From Bacteroidales bacterium (GTDB lineage: Bacteria > Bacteroidota > Bacteroidia > Bacteroidales > Bacteroidaceae): a stretch of DNA of 42,321 nt. Under the pieces are notes generated by a model. It made no database searches. It was not told the DNA's origin and saw nothing but the letters and a program-made list of their open reading frames with translations. The translations under genes and the position numbers were made by a program. The stretch is taken from contig JAQXRG010000053.1 of the NCBI GenBank assembly GCA_029218405.1, forward strand, positions 1-42,321, given 5' to 3'. Positions 25,830 through 34,198 of the stretch are shown here, piece by piece. Position 1 is the first letter of the stretch. Every line of letters starts with the position of its first letter.

Positions 25830-26486
25830 TTACAGACATTTCAATTGATGGATCATCTCCTTCATGTCAGGAGCCTTGAAGACCGCGTTGCCGGCCACCA
25901 GCACATCCGCGCCGGCCGCTACCAGCTGCGCCCCCGTCTCCAGGTTCACGCCACCGTCCACTTCCAGCAGCGCGTTCGAGCCGCACCGGTCAATCATCTC
26001 ACGCAAGGCACGCACCTTGTCCAGTGCGCGCGGGATGAACTTCTGTCCGCCGAAGCCCGGGTTCACACTCATCACCAGCACCATGTCCACATCCTCCAGC
26101 ACGTCCTCCACGGCCGATACCGGGGTTGCCGGGTTCAAGGTCACGCCCGCCTTCATGCCGGCCTCCTTAATCTGCTGGATGACCCGGTGCAGGTGCGTGC
26201 ACGTCTCGTAGTGCACATTCATCATCATCGTCCCCAGCTCCTGGAACTCACGGATGAACTTCTCGGGCTGCACAATCATCAGATGTACGTCCAAGGGTTT
26301 CTTCGAAATCTTCGCCACGTGCTTCAGCACAGGGAACCCGAAGGAGATGTTGGGCACGAACACGCCGTCCATCACGTCCACGTGCAGCCAGTCCGCCTCA
26401 CTGTTGTTGATAACCTCAATGTCTTGCTCCAGATGACAAAAGTTGGCAGAGAGCATAGACGGTGCTATTTTCACTTCTCTTTTCAT
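25830..26486 (-). CDS. rpe: Ribulose-phosphate 3-epimerase
   Basis: It interconverts ribulose 5-phosphate and xylulose 5-phosphate in the pentose phosphate pathway. The TIM barrel shows KIAPSMLSANFCHLEQDI, the metal-binding WLHVDVMDGVFVPNISFG, VHLMIVQPE, LVMSVNPGFGGQKFIP and VDGGVNLETG. From the ATG at 26486 it has 218 residues, the normal size. The 17 upstream codons in frame read through the promoter at 26507-26537 and are not part of the gene. comEC follows 10 bp downstream. Confidence 0.95.
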   Translation of the reverse strand: MKREVKIAPSMLSANFCHLEQDIEVINNSEADWLHVDVMDGVFVPNISFGFPVLKHVAKISKKPLDVHLMIVQPEKFIREFQELGTMMMNVHYETCTHLHRVIQQIKEAGMKAGVTLNPATPVSAVEDVLEDVDMVLVMSVNPGFGGQKFIPRALDKVRALREMIDRCGSNALLEVDGGVNLETGAQLVAAGADVLVAGNAVFKAPDMKEMIHQLKCL

Positions 26487-26506
26487 GATTCTGTTCTTTG
26501 CGGCTG

Positions 26507-26537
26507 CAAAGGTAGGCATTTTCTTCCGAACCGCCAA
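26507..26537 (-). promoter_or_regulatory. Promoter of rpe-comEC
   Basis: On the minus strand TTG (26535-26537), a 20-bp spacer and TACCTTTG (26507-26514). The -7 element ends 20 bp before the rpe ATG. Confidence 0.75.
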
Positions 26538-26603
26538 CCCTTTACGACAGAATAAAACGGGAAGCCCCGCCGCACACGGCCTGCCGGCAGGAAAATGCCG
26601 GGG

Positions 26604-27647
26604 TCACTCCCGCGAAAACTCGCCGGCGAGGGGACGGCTCATCTCGTTACGGATCTCCTGCGGAGTCAGCTGATGGCCGATAAGGAACATCAGCTTGGTG
26701 AGGACACACTCCACGGTGGCGTCGTAACCACTGATGACACCGGCATCGAGCAGATGGAGGCCGGTCTCGTAGCGGCCCATCTCGACCATGCCGGTGGAGC
26801 ACTGCGAGATGTTGACAATGACAATGCCCCGCTGCGTGGCCGCCTTCAGGAGATTGATGAACCAAGGCTTCTGCGGCGCATTGCCAGAGCCATAGGTCTT
26901 GAGGATGACCGCCCGCAGGCCAGGTGTCTCCAGCACGGCCCGGATGATGTTCTCCTGGATGCCGGGAAAGAGGGTGAGGATGATGACGTTGGTATCGTAG
27001 GCATAATGAGGACGCAGGGGCAGCGAGGGGTCGGGACGGCGGATGCGGTCGTACTCATATTTAATATGGATGCCGGCGTTGGCCAGTACAGGATAGTTGT
27101 ACGAACGGAAGGCGTTGAAGTTCTCCGCGTTAATCTTGGTGGTGCGGTTGCCGCGCAGGAGATGGTTCTCAAAGAAGATGCAGACCTCGGGGACGATGGG
27201 GCTTCCGTCGGGATGCTTGGCTGCGGCTATCTCGATGGAGGTGATGAGGTTCTCCTTGCCGTCTGTACGAAGCACGCCGATGGGAATCTGGCTGCCGGTG
27301 AGGATGACGGGCTTGCCGAGGTTCTCCAGCATGAAGCTGAGGGCGGACGCGGTATAGGCCATGGTATCGGTGCCGTGGAGGATGACGAAGCCGTCGAAGT
27401 TGTCGTAATTGTAGTGGATAATCTTCACCAGCTTGGCCCAGAGCGAAGGTTCCATGTCGGAAGAGTCAATGGGCGGCGTGAACTGGTAAGAAGAGATGCG
27501 GTAGTTGAACCGCTTCAGTTCGGGCACGTTTTCAAGGAGTTGGTCGAAATTGAACGCCTCCAGCGCGCCAGTCTCGGGATTCTCAATCATACCAATGGTA
27601 CCGCCGGTATAAATGAGGAGGACGGAGGGACAGTCTGTCTTTATCAT
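26604..27647 (-). CDS. ansA: L-asparaginase, type I
   Basis: It hydrolyses asparagine to aspartate and ammonia. The two catalytic Thr motifs are visible: LIYTGGTIGMIENPETG near residue 14 and VILHGTDTMAYTASALS near residue 90, followed by GKPVILTGSQIPIG. The length of 347 and the absence of a signal peptide fit the cytoplasmic type I enzyme rather than the exported type II. The C-terminal domain contains SQCSTGMVEMGRYETG. It is monocistronic, with its own promoter at 27678-27706. Confidence 0.93.
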   Translation of the reverse strand: MIKTDCPSVLLIYTGGTIGMIENPETGALEAFNFDQLLENVPELKRFNYRISSYQFTPPIDSSDMEPSLWAKLVKIIHYNYDNFDGFVILHGTDTMAYTASALSFMLENLGKPVILTGSQIPIGVLRTDGKENLITSIEIAAAKHPDGSPIVPEVCIFFENHLLRGNRTTKINAENFNAFRSYNYPVLANAGIHIKYEYDRIRRPDPSLPLRPHYAYDTNVIILTLFPGIQENIIRAVLETPGLRAVILKTYGSGNAPQKPWFINLLKAATQRGIVIVNISQCSTGMVEMGRYETGLHLLDAGVISGYDATVECVLTKLMFLIGHQLTPQEIRNEMSRPLAGEFSRE

Positions 27648-27677
27648 AAATGATTCCTTTCTTTGCTAATTCTGGCA

Positions 27678-27706
27678 CAAAGATAGTAATTTCTTCGAAA
27701 AACAAA
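27678..27706 (-). promoter_or_regulatory. Promoter of ansA
   Basis: TATCTTTG (27678-27685, minus strand) matches the -7 element; TTTG (27703-27706) lies upstream with a slightly short 17-bp spacer. The -7 element ends 30 bp before the ATG. Confidence 0.65.
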
Positions 27707-27813
27707 GAAACAATCGTCCAACAAATAACATTTTGTCATTTATAATACGTTCCAAACCTACCTACCGCACCTCTTCCCCTCACTTCCTCCTCCACCCGCG
27801 CCCGGACGTACGG

Positions 27814-27835
27814 CGATTGACACAGAATTGTAACA
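27814..27835 (-). promoter_or_regulatory. Pho-box-like pair of 11-bp direct repeats
   Basis: Read on the minus strand, TGTTACAATTC (27825-27835) is followed directly by TGTGTCAATCG (27814-27824). The 11-bp period and the TGTnnCA core resemble the E. coli PhoB box (CTGTCAT repeats). It lies about 35 bp upstream of the -33 element of the PhoB-like regulator gene. This is similarity of form only. Confidence 0.35.
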
Positions 27836-27870
27836 CTTGTTTCATCGCTCCGAAATATTTCCGCCCCATC

Positions 27871-27902
27871 TTTGCAGATAATTAGAAAAAAACATAGATT
27901 TG
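27871..27902 (+). promoter_or_regulatory. Promoter of the PhoB/PhoR-like operon
   Basis: TTTG (27871-27874), a 20-bp spacer and TAGATTTG (27895-27902) match the consensus. The ATG follows 28 bp later. AAAGGAG (27913-27919) in the leader is a possible Shine-Dalgarno site. Confidence 0.8.
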
Positions 27903-27930
27903 TAACCGCAAAGAAAGGAGAAACGAACGT

Positions 27931-28620
27931 ATGGAAACAGATTATCACATCCTCGTGGTGGACGATGAAGAAGACCTCTGCGAGATCCTGAAATACAACC
28001 TGGAAATGGAAGGGTATGCGGTGGATACCGCCAACTCGGCCGAGGAGGCGCTGAAGATGGAGCTGGCGCGCTACCAGCTGCTGCTCCTCGACGTGATGAT
28101 GGGAGAGATTTCGGGCTTCCGCATGGCCAGCCTGCTGAAGAAGGACCCGGCAACGGCCCGCATCCCCATCATCTTCATCACCGCTAAGGACACGGAGAAC
28201 GACACGCTCACAGGCTTCAACCTCGGGGCGGACGACTACATCTCAAAGCCGTTCTCGCTGAAGGAGGTGAGCGCACGGGTACGGGCGGTGCTGCGCAGGA
28301 CGGCGCAGGTGCAGACCACCGCAGAGGAGGTGCTGCGCTACCGGGGACTGACGGTGAACCTGCCGCAGAAGAAGGTGACCATTGATGGCAGCGAGACATC
28401 GCTGACCAAGAAGGAGTTCGAGATACTGGCACTGCTGCTCCAGCATCCTGGGCGGGTGTTCTCGCGCGAGGACATCCTCAACCGGGTCTGGAACGACGAG
28501 GTGTATGTGCTCGACCGCACCATCGATGTGAACATCACGCGACTGCGCAAGAAAATCGGGACCTATGGCCGGCAGATCGTGACCCGGCTGGGCTACGGTT
28601 ACTGTTTCGAAGGGGAGTGA
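27931..28620 (+). CDS. OmpR/PhoB-type response regulator
   Basis: A 229-residue response regulator. The receiver domain shows VVDDEEDLCEIL, phosphoacceptor Asp54 in LLLDVMMGEISGF, FITAKD and ISKPFSLKEV. The winged helix has SLTKKEFEILALLLQHPGRV and VDVNITRLRKKIG-type contacts (DRTIDVNITRLRKK). The usual Pro after DVMM is replaced by Gly. It lies 6 bp before its kinase. Sequence and partner resemble PhoB/PhoR systems, but control of phosphate genes is not shown, so I leave the symbol empty. Confidence 0.9.
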   Translation: METDYHILVVDDEEDLCEILKYNLEMEGYAVDTANSAEEALKMELARYQLLLLDVMMGEISGFRMASLLKKDPATARIPIIFITAKDTENDTLTGFNLGADDYISKPFSLKEVSARVRAVLRRTAQVQTTAEEVLRYRGLTVNLPQKKVTIDGSETSLTKKEFEILALLLQHPGRVFSREDILNRVWNDEVYVLDRTIDVNITRLRKKIGTYGRQIVTRLGYGYCFEGE

Positions 28621-28626
28621 CGCGCC

Positions 28627-30396
28627 ATGAACAGACTGTCCCTCCGGATGCTGCCGTTCGGGAAACGGCTCTTCCTCTCGGTCATCGTGTTGTTCATCGC
28701 CTTCTCGGCGTGCTTTGTGGCCTTCCAGTACCAGCGCGAGAAGGTCTATAAGAGCGACGTGCTGAACATCCAGCTGCAGAACTACAACGCACAGTTGTTC
28801 GACTTCATGACCACGCATGGCGCATCGGCCGACACGTTGCGCCACTACGTGCGGACGCACGTCATCCCCGACCTGCGCGTGACCCTCATCACCCCAGAAG
28901 GAAAGGTGGTGTTCGACAATACGGAGAGCGACCTGCGGAAATTCGGCAACCATGCCTCGCGCCGCGAGGTACAAGACGCGCTCATCTACGGCAGCGGCTA
29001 CGCCATCAGCCGCCACTCGGCCAGCAAGGAAGGACAACAGTATTTCTACTCGGCCCGCTACTACCCGCAGCAGCGCATCGTCATCCGCTCGGCGCTGCCC
29101 TACAGCCTGAACCTGAACGAGCACCTCAAGGCCGACTCCACCTACCTGTGGTTCACGGTGGGCATCAGCCTGATACTGGCCGTCTTCTTCTACCAGTTCA
29201 CGCAGAAACTGGGCAAGAGCATCAGCCAGCTCCGGGAGTTCGCCCAACAGGCGGACCGCAATGCGCCCATCGACACGGAGCGGACGTTCCCGAACAACGA
29301 GCTGGGGGAAATCTCGCAGCACATCGTCAAGATTTACCAGCGGCTGCACCGGGCCAAGGAAGCGCTGTCCATCGAGCGCGAGAAGCTCATTGCCCACCTG
29401 CAGACCTCCCGCGAGGGACTGGGGGTGTTCACCCGCGAACGGAAGGAAATCCTGGTCAACAACCTGTTCACGCAATACGCCAACCTCATCTCCGACCGTC
29501 ACCTCGGCTCGACCGAGGAGGTGCTGGACATCCCAGAACTGCAGGCGGTCACCGACTTCCTGAACCGCAACGACGGACATGTCCTGAAGGAGGAAAAGCG
29601 CGTGGGACTGCACATCGAGAAGAACGCACGGACATTTGCCGTCGAGTGCATCCTCTTCCAGGACCTGTCGTTCGAGATTTCCATCAACGACATCACGCAG
29701 GAGGAGGAGCAGGCACGGCTGAAACGGCAGCTCACGCAGAACATCGCGCACGAGCTGAAGACACCGGTGAGCAGCATTCAGGGATACATAGAGACAATGC
29801 TGAACAACCCGAAGATGCCCGCCACCACCCAGCGGACCTTCCTGGAGCGGAGTTTCGCGCAGAGCAACCGGCTGACCTTCCTGCTGCGCGACATCTCGAC
29901 CCTGACCCGCCTGGACGAGGCACCCGACATGCTGGAACGGGAACCGGTGGACGTGGCCCAACTGGTGCGCAACATCCTGAACGAGGTACAGCTGAGCTTG
30001 GAGGAGAGACGCATCACGGCCCTCAACCTGCTGCCCCAGCAGCTCATCGTGCGGGGCAACGCCTCCCTGCTCTACTCCATCTTCCGCAACCTGACGGACA
30101 ACGCCATCGCGTATGCGGGAACGGACATCCAGCTCCTCATCAACTGCTTCCGCCAAGACGAGCATTATTACTATTTCAGCTTTGCCGACACCGGTGTAGG
30201 GGTGGCGCCGGAGCACCTCACGCGCCTCTTCGAGCGGTTCTACCGGGTGGATAAGGGACGCTCGCGCAAGCTGGGCGGCACAGGACTGGGACTGGCCATC
30301 GTGAAGAACGCCGTCCTCTTCCATGGAGGCACCATCTTTGCCAAGAACAACCCGAAGGGCGGACTGGAGTTCGTGTTCACGCTGGAGATAGTCTGA
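28627..30396 (+). CDS. PhoR-like sensor histidine kinase
   Basis: A 589-residue membrane kinase. Membrane segments are at about 14-33 and 172-190, enclosing a periplasmic domain of about 135 residues. A HAMP-like region (about 195-255, with FAQQADRNAPIDTER) leads to a PAS-like cytoplasmic domain. The kinase core has His375 in QNIAHELKTPVSSIQGY, FRNLTDNAIAYAG (N box), FADTGVGVAPEHLTRLFERF (G1 and F boxes) and GGTGLGLAIVKNAV (G2). It is cotranscribed with the upstream regulator. A long antisense frame covers this gene but is a composition effect. Confidence 0.9.
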   Translation: MNRLSLRMLPFGKRLFLSVIVLFIAFSACFVAFQYQREKVYKSDVLNIQLQNYNAQLFDFMTTHGASADTLRHYVRTHVIPDLRVTLITPEGKVVFDNTESDLRKFGNHASRREVQDALIYGSGYAISRHSASKEGQQYFYSARYYPQQRIVIRSALPYSLNLNEHLKADSTYLWFTVGISLILAVFFYQFTQKLGKSISQLREFAQQADRNAPIDTERTFPNNELGEISQHIVKIYQRLHRAKEALSIEREKLIAHLQTSREGLGVFTRERKEILVNNLFTQYANLISDRHLGSTEEVLDIPELQAVTDFLNRNDGHVLKEEKRVGLHIEKNARTFAVECILFQDLSFEISINDITQEEEQARLKRQLTQNIAHELKTPVSSIQGYIETMLNNPKMPATTQRTFLERSFAQSNRLTFLLRDISTLTRLDEAPDMLEREPVDVAQLVRNILNEVQLSLEERRITALNLLPQQLIVRGNASLLYSIFRNLTDNAIAYAGTDIQLLINCFRQDEHYYYFSFADTGVGVAPEHLTRLFERFYRVDKGRSRKLGGTGLGLAIVKNAVLFHGGTIFAKNNPKGGLEFVFTLEIV

Positions 30397-30439
30397 CAGG
30401 GCTTCCGGACTGGATACCCCGCTTCCCCATCAGCTCCTG

Positions 30440-31087
30440 TCAGTCGGCTCCCCGTAGGGTCGTGGTGCAAACAAAATGAGGGTGAAGGAGGTAGGAAATC
30501 CGAAATGTCTGCCGCAGGGGAGTACGGTATTCTTGGGCACGGAAGGCACCGTCCGTGCCCAGTGCAAACGGGAAGATGCGCAGGTGCTCCCGAAAATCTA
30601 CACGACTGCATCCCAGCACCTTGAACATCGTCTCCTTGGCCGACCAGTGGAGCAACAACCCGTACAGCTGGTCGGAGAGAGAAAGGCTGGAAAAGCCAGG
30701 CAGTTCATCGGGACGCACGAAGCGGCCCGCCACTCCCCGTACCCGCTCACTGACCTGTTCGATGTCTATCCCCACTTCTGCCGTGGGATGGAGCGCGACG
30801 GCCACATACCCTTTGGTATGGGAAATGCTGATGTGCCAACTGCCATCGGACAGATAAGGCTTCCCCGAATCCAGATGGCCAATCTGTTTTTCCTCGCCCA
30901 GCAAGGCCCGCAGCAGGACACGCACCGCCAGGTATTCCCCCTGGCGACAGGCGGCCCGCAGGGACGAGAGTTCCTTGTCATAGGGCAAAGCAGCGGTCAG
31001 GCACTCCCTCAACTGCGGAAGGCTTTCAGTGACCTGCCAGATACCGAAAACGGCGGCCCCTTCCTTCCATTGTCTGAACAGCGGCAT
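30440..31087 (-). CDS. 4'-phosphopantetheinyl transferase superfamily protein
   Basis: A 215-residue Sfp-type transferase, which attaches the coenzyme A phosphopantetheine arm to carrier proteins. The diagnostic motifs are VGIDIEQVSERVRGV (metal-binding Asp and Glu) and LLHWSAKETMFKVLG (WxxKEA-type). SISHTKGYVAVAL precedes them, as expected. Because it is an Sfp-like rather than AcpS-like enzyme and no polyketide or peptide synthetase is nearby, it may be the general ACP-activating enzyme of the cell. It is last in the mutY-ssb-gldE unit, 20 bp after gldE. Confidence 0.88.
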   Translation of the reverse strand: MPLFRQWKEGAAVFGIWQVTESLPQLRECLTAALPYDKELSSLRAACRQGEYLAVRVLLRALLGEEKQIGHLDSGKPYLSDGSWHISISHTKGYVAVALHPTAEVGIDIEQVSERVRGVAGRFVRPDELPGFSSLSLSDQLYGLLLHWSAKETMFKVLGCSRVDFREHLRIFPFALGTDGAFRAQEYRTPLRQTFRISYLLHPHFVCTTTLRGAD

Positions 31088-31107
31088 AAGGCGACTCGTA
31101 ATAAGAA

Positions 31108-32463
31108 TTATTCGGCAACTGCCGGACCGGCATCCGCCGGATCCACCGTCACCTTGACTTTCAGAATACGGCGCACGTCCATGGCCAGCACCTCGAAGCG
31201 GTAGTTCTTGCAGTGCAGTACCTCGTGCAGCGAGGGGAACTCACCTTTCAGTTCCAGCAACAGGCCGGCCAACGTATCGGCATCGCCCGCCACATCGGCA
31301 AACGCTTCCGGATCGATTTTCAGCACCTTGTAGAAGTCAGACAGGAGAATCTTCGCCTCGAACACATAGACATTGTCCGCCGTCTGGGTGTACATGCGCT
31401 CCTCGTCGTCGTACTCGTCGTTGATCTCGCCTACAATCTCCTCAATGATATCCTCCATGGTGACAATGCCCGACGTGCCGCCGAACTCGTCCACCACAAT
31501 GGCGATATGAATCTTGTTCACCTGGAAGTCGCGCAGCAGGTCGTCAATCATCTTGGTCTCGGGCACGAAGTAGGCAGGACGGATCAGGTTCTGCCACTTG
31601 AAGTCATCGCCCTGGCTCAGATAGGGCAGCAGGTCCTTGATGTAGAGGATGCCCTTGATATTGTCGCACGACTCCTCATAGACGGGAATGCGCGAGTAAG
31701 CGTTCTCCACGATGCACTTCAGCACCTCCGGGAACGGTGTGTCAATGGATAGGTCCACCATGTCGAGGCGCGAGGTCATGACCTCCTTGGCGGTCTCCTC
31801 GCCGAAACGGATGATGCCCTCCAGCATGGGACTCTCCTCGGAAATCTCGTTCTTGTCCGTCAGTTCCAGTGCCTGCGACAGCTCATCGACCGACAGGTTG
31901 GGTGTCTTCTGCTTCTGCGCCAACTTGTTGATGAACAACGTAGAGCGCACCAGCAGGTTCGAGAACGGACGGAACAGCCGCCGCAGGAAGCAGATGACCG
32001 GCGTGGCCCTCCGCACGAAAGGAAGGGTGTGCTGGGCCGAGTAAATCTTGGGCATGATCTCGCCGAAGAGCAAGAGCAGGAAGGTCAGCACGACCGTCAC
32101 CACGATGAACTCCAGAATGTCGGAGCCGCCGAAATCAATCACGTTGGCAAAGAAATAGTTGAGCAACATGATGATGGTGACGTTCACGAAATTGTTCGAG
32201 ATAAGGATGGTGGCCAGCAGATGCTCGGAGTCATCGAGCAACTCCTTCGCCCGCCGGTCAGCCGGGTGCTCCTCCTCATCAATCGCGCTCAGGTCGGCCG
32301 GAGAGAGCGAGAAGAAAGCAATCTCCGAAGCGGAGACGAAACCAGAACACAACAACAATACGGCGGCCAGCACAAGGGCCACCAGCGCCCCCATCGAGGG
32401 AGGCATGACGGAGACTCCGTCAAAAACATCCGCCAAGCGGCATAAATACGCGTCAGGGTCCAA
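31108..32463 (-). CDS. gldE: GldE-like CNNM/CBS/CorC membrane protein
   Basis: A 451-residue membrane protein with a CNNM (DUF21) domain (about 20-205, with CSGFVSASEIAFFSLSPADL), a CBS pair (about 220-340, with VMTSRLDMVDLSI and IAIVVDEFGGTSGIVTMEDI) and a C-terminal CorC_HlyC domain. The family includes magnesium/cobalt transport-associated proteins. In gliding Bacteroidetes the member beside mutY and ssb is GldE, required for gliding; here the same neighbourhood exists but gldD is absent. The chosen start is a TTG at 32463 (LDPDAYLCRL, read as Met); ATG at 32406 is an alternative that keeps the first membrane helix. Confidence 0.82.
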   Translation of the reverse strand: MDPDAYLCRLADVFDGVSVMPPSMGALVALVLAAVLLLCSGFVSASEIAFFSLSPADLSAIDEEEHPADRRAKELLDDSEHLLATILISNNFVNVTIIMLLNYFFANVIDFGGSDILEFIVVTVVLTFLLLLFGEIMPKIYSAQHTLPFVRRATPVICFLRRLFRPFSNLLVRSTLFINKLAQKQKTPNLSVDELSQALELTDKNEISEESPMLEGIIRFGEETAKEVMTSRLDMVDLSIDTPFPEVLKCIVENAYSRIPVYEESCDNIKGILYIKDLLPYLSQGDDFKWQNLIRPAYFVPETKMIDDLLRDFQVNKIHIAIVVDEFGGTSGIVTMEDIIEEIVGEINDEYDDEERMYTQTADNVYVFEAKILLSDFYKVLKIDPEAFADVAGDADTLAGLLLELKGEFPSLHEVLHCKNYRFEVLAMDVRRILKVKVTVDPADAGPAVAE

Positions 32464-32497
32464 ACAGAATATGATTTAGTTAAACAATCGATTACAA

Positions 32498-32959
32498 TCA
32501 GAACGGCAGGTCATCCGAGGGTTTCGGCTGTGTGGTCTGCGGGGTGGCAGGCTGCTGCGCGGACTGTACGGCAGCGGACTGCGAGGTAGCGGCGGGCTGC
32601 TGCGGATAGACCGGCTGCTGGACAGAGCGCGGCGTGAGCATCTCCATGTTGTCACCGAATATCTCCACGACATAACGCTTCACGCCGTTCTGGTCGTCGT
32701 AGGAACGGCTGCGGATTTTCCCCTCGATGTACAGCTTGTCGCCCTTGTGTACATACTTCTCGGCCGTTTCGGCCAGTCCGCGCCAGAGCACGATGTTGTG
32801 CCACTCCGTACGCTCGGGCACCTGGGTACCGTTGGCCAAGGTGTAAGCACGGTCGGTGGTGGCCAACGGGAAGGTGGCCACAGCCACTCCGGTGTCCAAG
32901 TACCTTACTTCGGGGTCTTTCCCCACATTTCCTATCAACTGGACTTTGTTCAATGACAT
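32498..32959 (-). CDS. ssb: Single-stranded DNA-binding protein
   Basis: SSB protects single-stranded DNA and recruits repair and replication proteins. The OB fold occupies about residues 1-110 (MSLNKVQLIGNVGKDPEVRY, then WHNIVLWRGLAETAEKYVHKG). A Gln/Ala/Pro-rich linker follows, and the protein ends in the acidic tip KPSDDLPF that binds partners. Length 153. It lies 13 bp after mutY and 34 bp before gldE on the same strand. Confidence 0.96.
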   Translation of the reverse strand: MSLNKVQLIGNVGKDPEVRYLDTGVAVATFPLATTDRAYTLANGTQVPERTEWHNIVLWRGLAETAEKYVHKGDKLYIEGKIRSRSYDDQNGVKRYVVEIFGDNMEMLTPRSVQQPVYPQQPAATSQSAAVQSAQQPATPQTTQPKPSDDLPF

Positions 32960-32972
32960 ATCTTGCTACGTT

Positions 32973-34031
32973 TTACTGATTCGGCTCCAAAAGTAGGGAA
33001 AAAAAATGAGAAATCAAGCGAGGAACCGCAAAATTCTGCAGTTCGGACACCAAAACCCGCTGAAAACGGCTGTCGAAGGCCGACTCGTCCGCCAGTACCA
33101 CCTCGTGACAGTCGGCGATGAGGACGCGGTGCGACAGGACATGGCGCACGCCCTGAGCCACCAGGGTGACCTCTCGCGGAGGCGTGCCGCCGAAAAACTC
33201 CGCCCACTGGGGCGACTCCAGCAGCTCCTTCCCGGCAAGGGGCACGTCGGTCTCTAACAGGGGCAGTTCGTAGAGATGCTGCCAAATGTCTCCCTTTCCC
33301 CTCTTATTAATAAAGGTATAGGCGCCCGCACGTACAAAAAAATAATGGAAATACCGTTCCTTCACCTGGGTCTTTTTCGATTTCCTGGGCAGGTCCCCCA
33401 CCCTGCCCAGCCGGAGCGCGGCGCACCCGTCGTTCAAGGGACACATCAGGCAGGCGGGCGAGGCGGGCGTGCACTGCACGGCGCCGAAGTCCATGATGGC
33501 CTGGTTGTAGAGCGCAGGGTCCGATGTCCCCATCAGCTCTCGCGCCAGGGCCGCGAAGAGCTTCTTGCCCGCCGTGGTGTCAATGGGTTCGTCAATCCCT
33601 AACCAGCGGGCGATGACCCGATAGACATTGCCATCGACCACCGCGCAAGGCAGGCCGTAGGCGAAGGCGCAGACGGCCGAGGCCGTATAGTCGCCCACTC
33701 CTTTGAGGCGGCGCACCCCCTCGTACGTGTCGGGAAACCGGCCCAGGGCCGCCACCTCCTTGGCCGCCGCGTGCAGGTTGCGGGCACGGGAGTAGTAGCC
33801 CAGCCCCTGCCACAGCTTCATCACCTCGTCCTCGGGTGCGTCGGCCAGTGCCTGCACGTCGGGAAAACGTTCGATGAAGCGCAGGTAGTAGTCATATCCC
33901 TGCGCCACCCGCGTCTGCTGCAGGATAATCTCTGAAATCCATATCCTGTACGGATCTTTCGTGCCTCGCCAAGGCAGGCTGCGACCGTTCTCACGGTACC
34001 AGTCCATCAGTTTTCGAGCGAAAAATTGCAT
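32973..34031 (-). CDS. mutY: A/G-specific adenine glycosylase
   Basis: MutY removes adenine mispaired with 8-oxoguanine. The helix-hairpin-helix glycosylase domain shows WRGTKDPYRIWISEIILQQT, the catalytic region LKGVGDYTASAVCAFAYG followed by VDGNVYRVIARWLGID, and the [4Fe-4S] loop CTPASPACLMCPLNDGC. The C-terminal NUDIX-like domain (from about 230) recognises 8-oxoG. Length 352 is normal. It opens the mutY-ssb-gldE-transferase operon and has a perfect Shine-Dalgarno sequence, rare in this phylum. Confidence 0.95.
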   Translation of the reverse strand: MQFFARKLMDWYRENGRSLPWRGTKDPYRIWISEIILQQTRVAQGYDYYLRFIERFPDVQALADAPEDEVMKLWQGLGYYSRARNLHAAAKEVAALGRFPDTYEGVRRLKGVGDYTASAVCAFAYGLPCAVVDGNVYRVIARWLGIDEPIDTTAGKKLFAALARELMGTSDPALYNQAIMDFGAVQCTPASPACLMCPLNDGCAALRLGRVGDLPRKSKKTQVKERYFHYFFVRAGAYTFINKRGKGDIWQHLYELPLLETDVPLAGKELLESPQWAEFFGGTPPREVTLVAQGVRHVLSHRVLIADCHEVVLADESAFDSRFQRVLVSELQNFAVPRLISHFFSLLLEPNQ

Positions 34032-34036
34032 GTCAT

Positions 34037-34046
34037 ACCTCCTTTT
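34037..34046 (-). promoter_or_regulatory. Perfect Shine-Dalgarno sequence before mutY
   Basis: AAAAGGAGGT on the minus strand, 5 nt before the mutY ATG, is complementary to the canonical anti-Shine-Dalgarno end of 16S rRNA. Confidence 0.8.
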
Positions 34047-34061
34047 TTATGGTTTCGGCGG

Positions 34062-34069
34062 CAAAAATA
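34062..34069 (-). promoter_or_regulatory. -7 element of the mutY operon
   Basis: TATTTTTG on the minus strand matches TAnnTTTG and lies 30 bp before the mutY ATG; no -33 TTG was found. Confidence 0.6.
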
Positions 34070-34145
34070 GGCATTAAAAGGGTACTATCCACACTTTTTT
34101 TAGAAAATTATCGGCTAATTATTTCTCAGAGAGCAGGAAAAGCTA

Positions 34146-34153
34146 TATATTTG
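34146..34153 (+). promoter_or_regulatory. -7 element of the HU gene
   Basis: TATATTTG matches TAnnTTTG and lies 45 bp before the ATG at 34199. No -33 TTG at proper spacing. Confidence 0.6.
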
Positions 34154-34198
34154 CAGTCCAAAAAATTAAGAGAACGTATAACAATAATTATTAGTGAA

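Noticed and set aside
28243-30324. A 693-codon open frame on the minus strand opposite the PhoB/PhoR-like genes
   Set aside because: It is antisense to two genes with complete domain motifs. Its protein is low-complexity (Val/Leu/His/Gln/Arg rich) with no recognisable domain, a typical product of high third-position GC in the sense strand.
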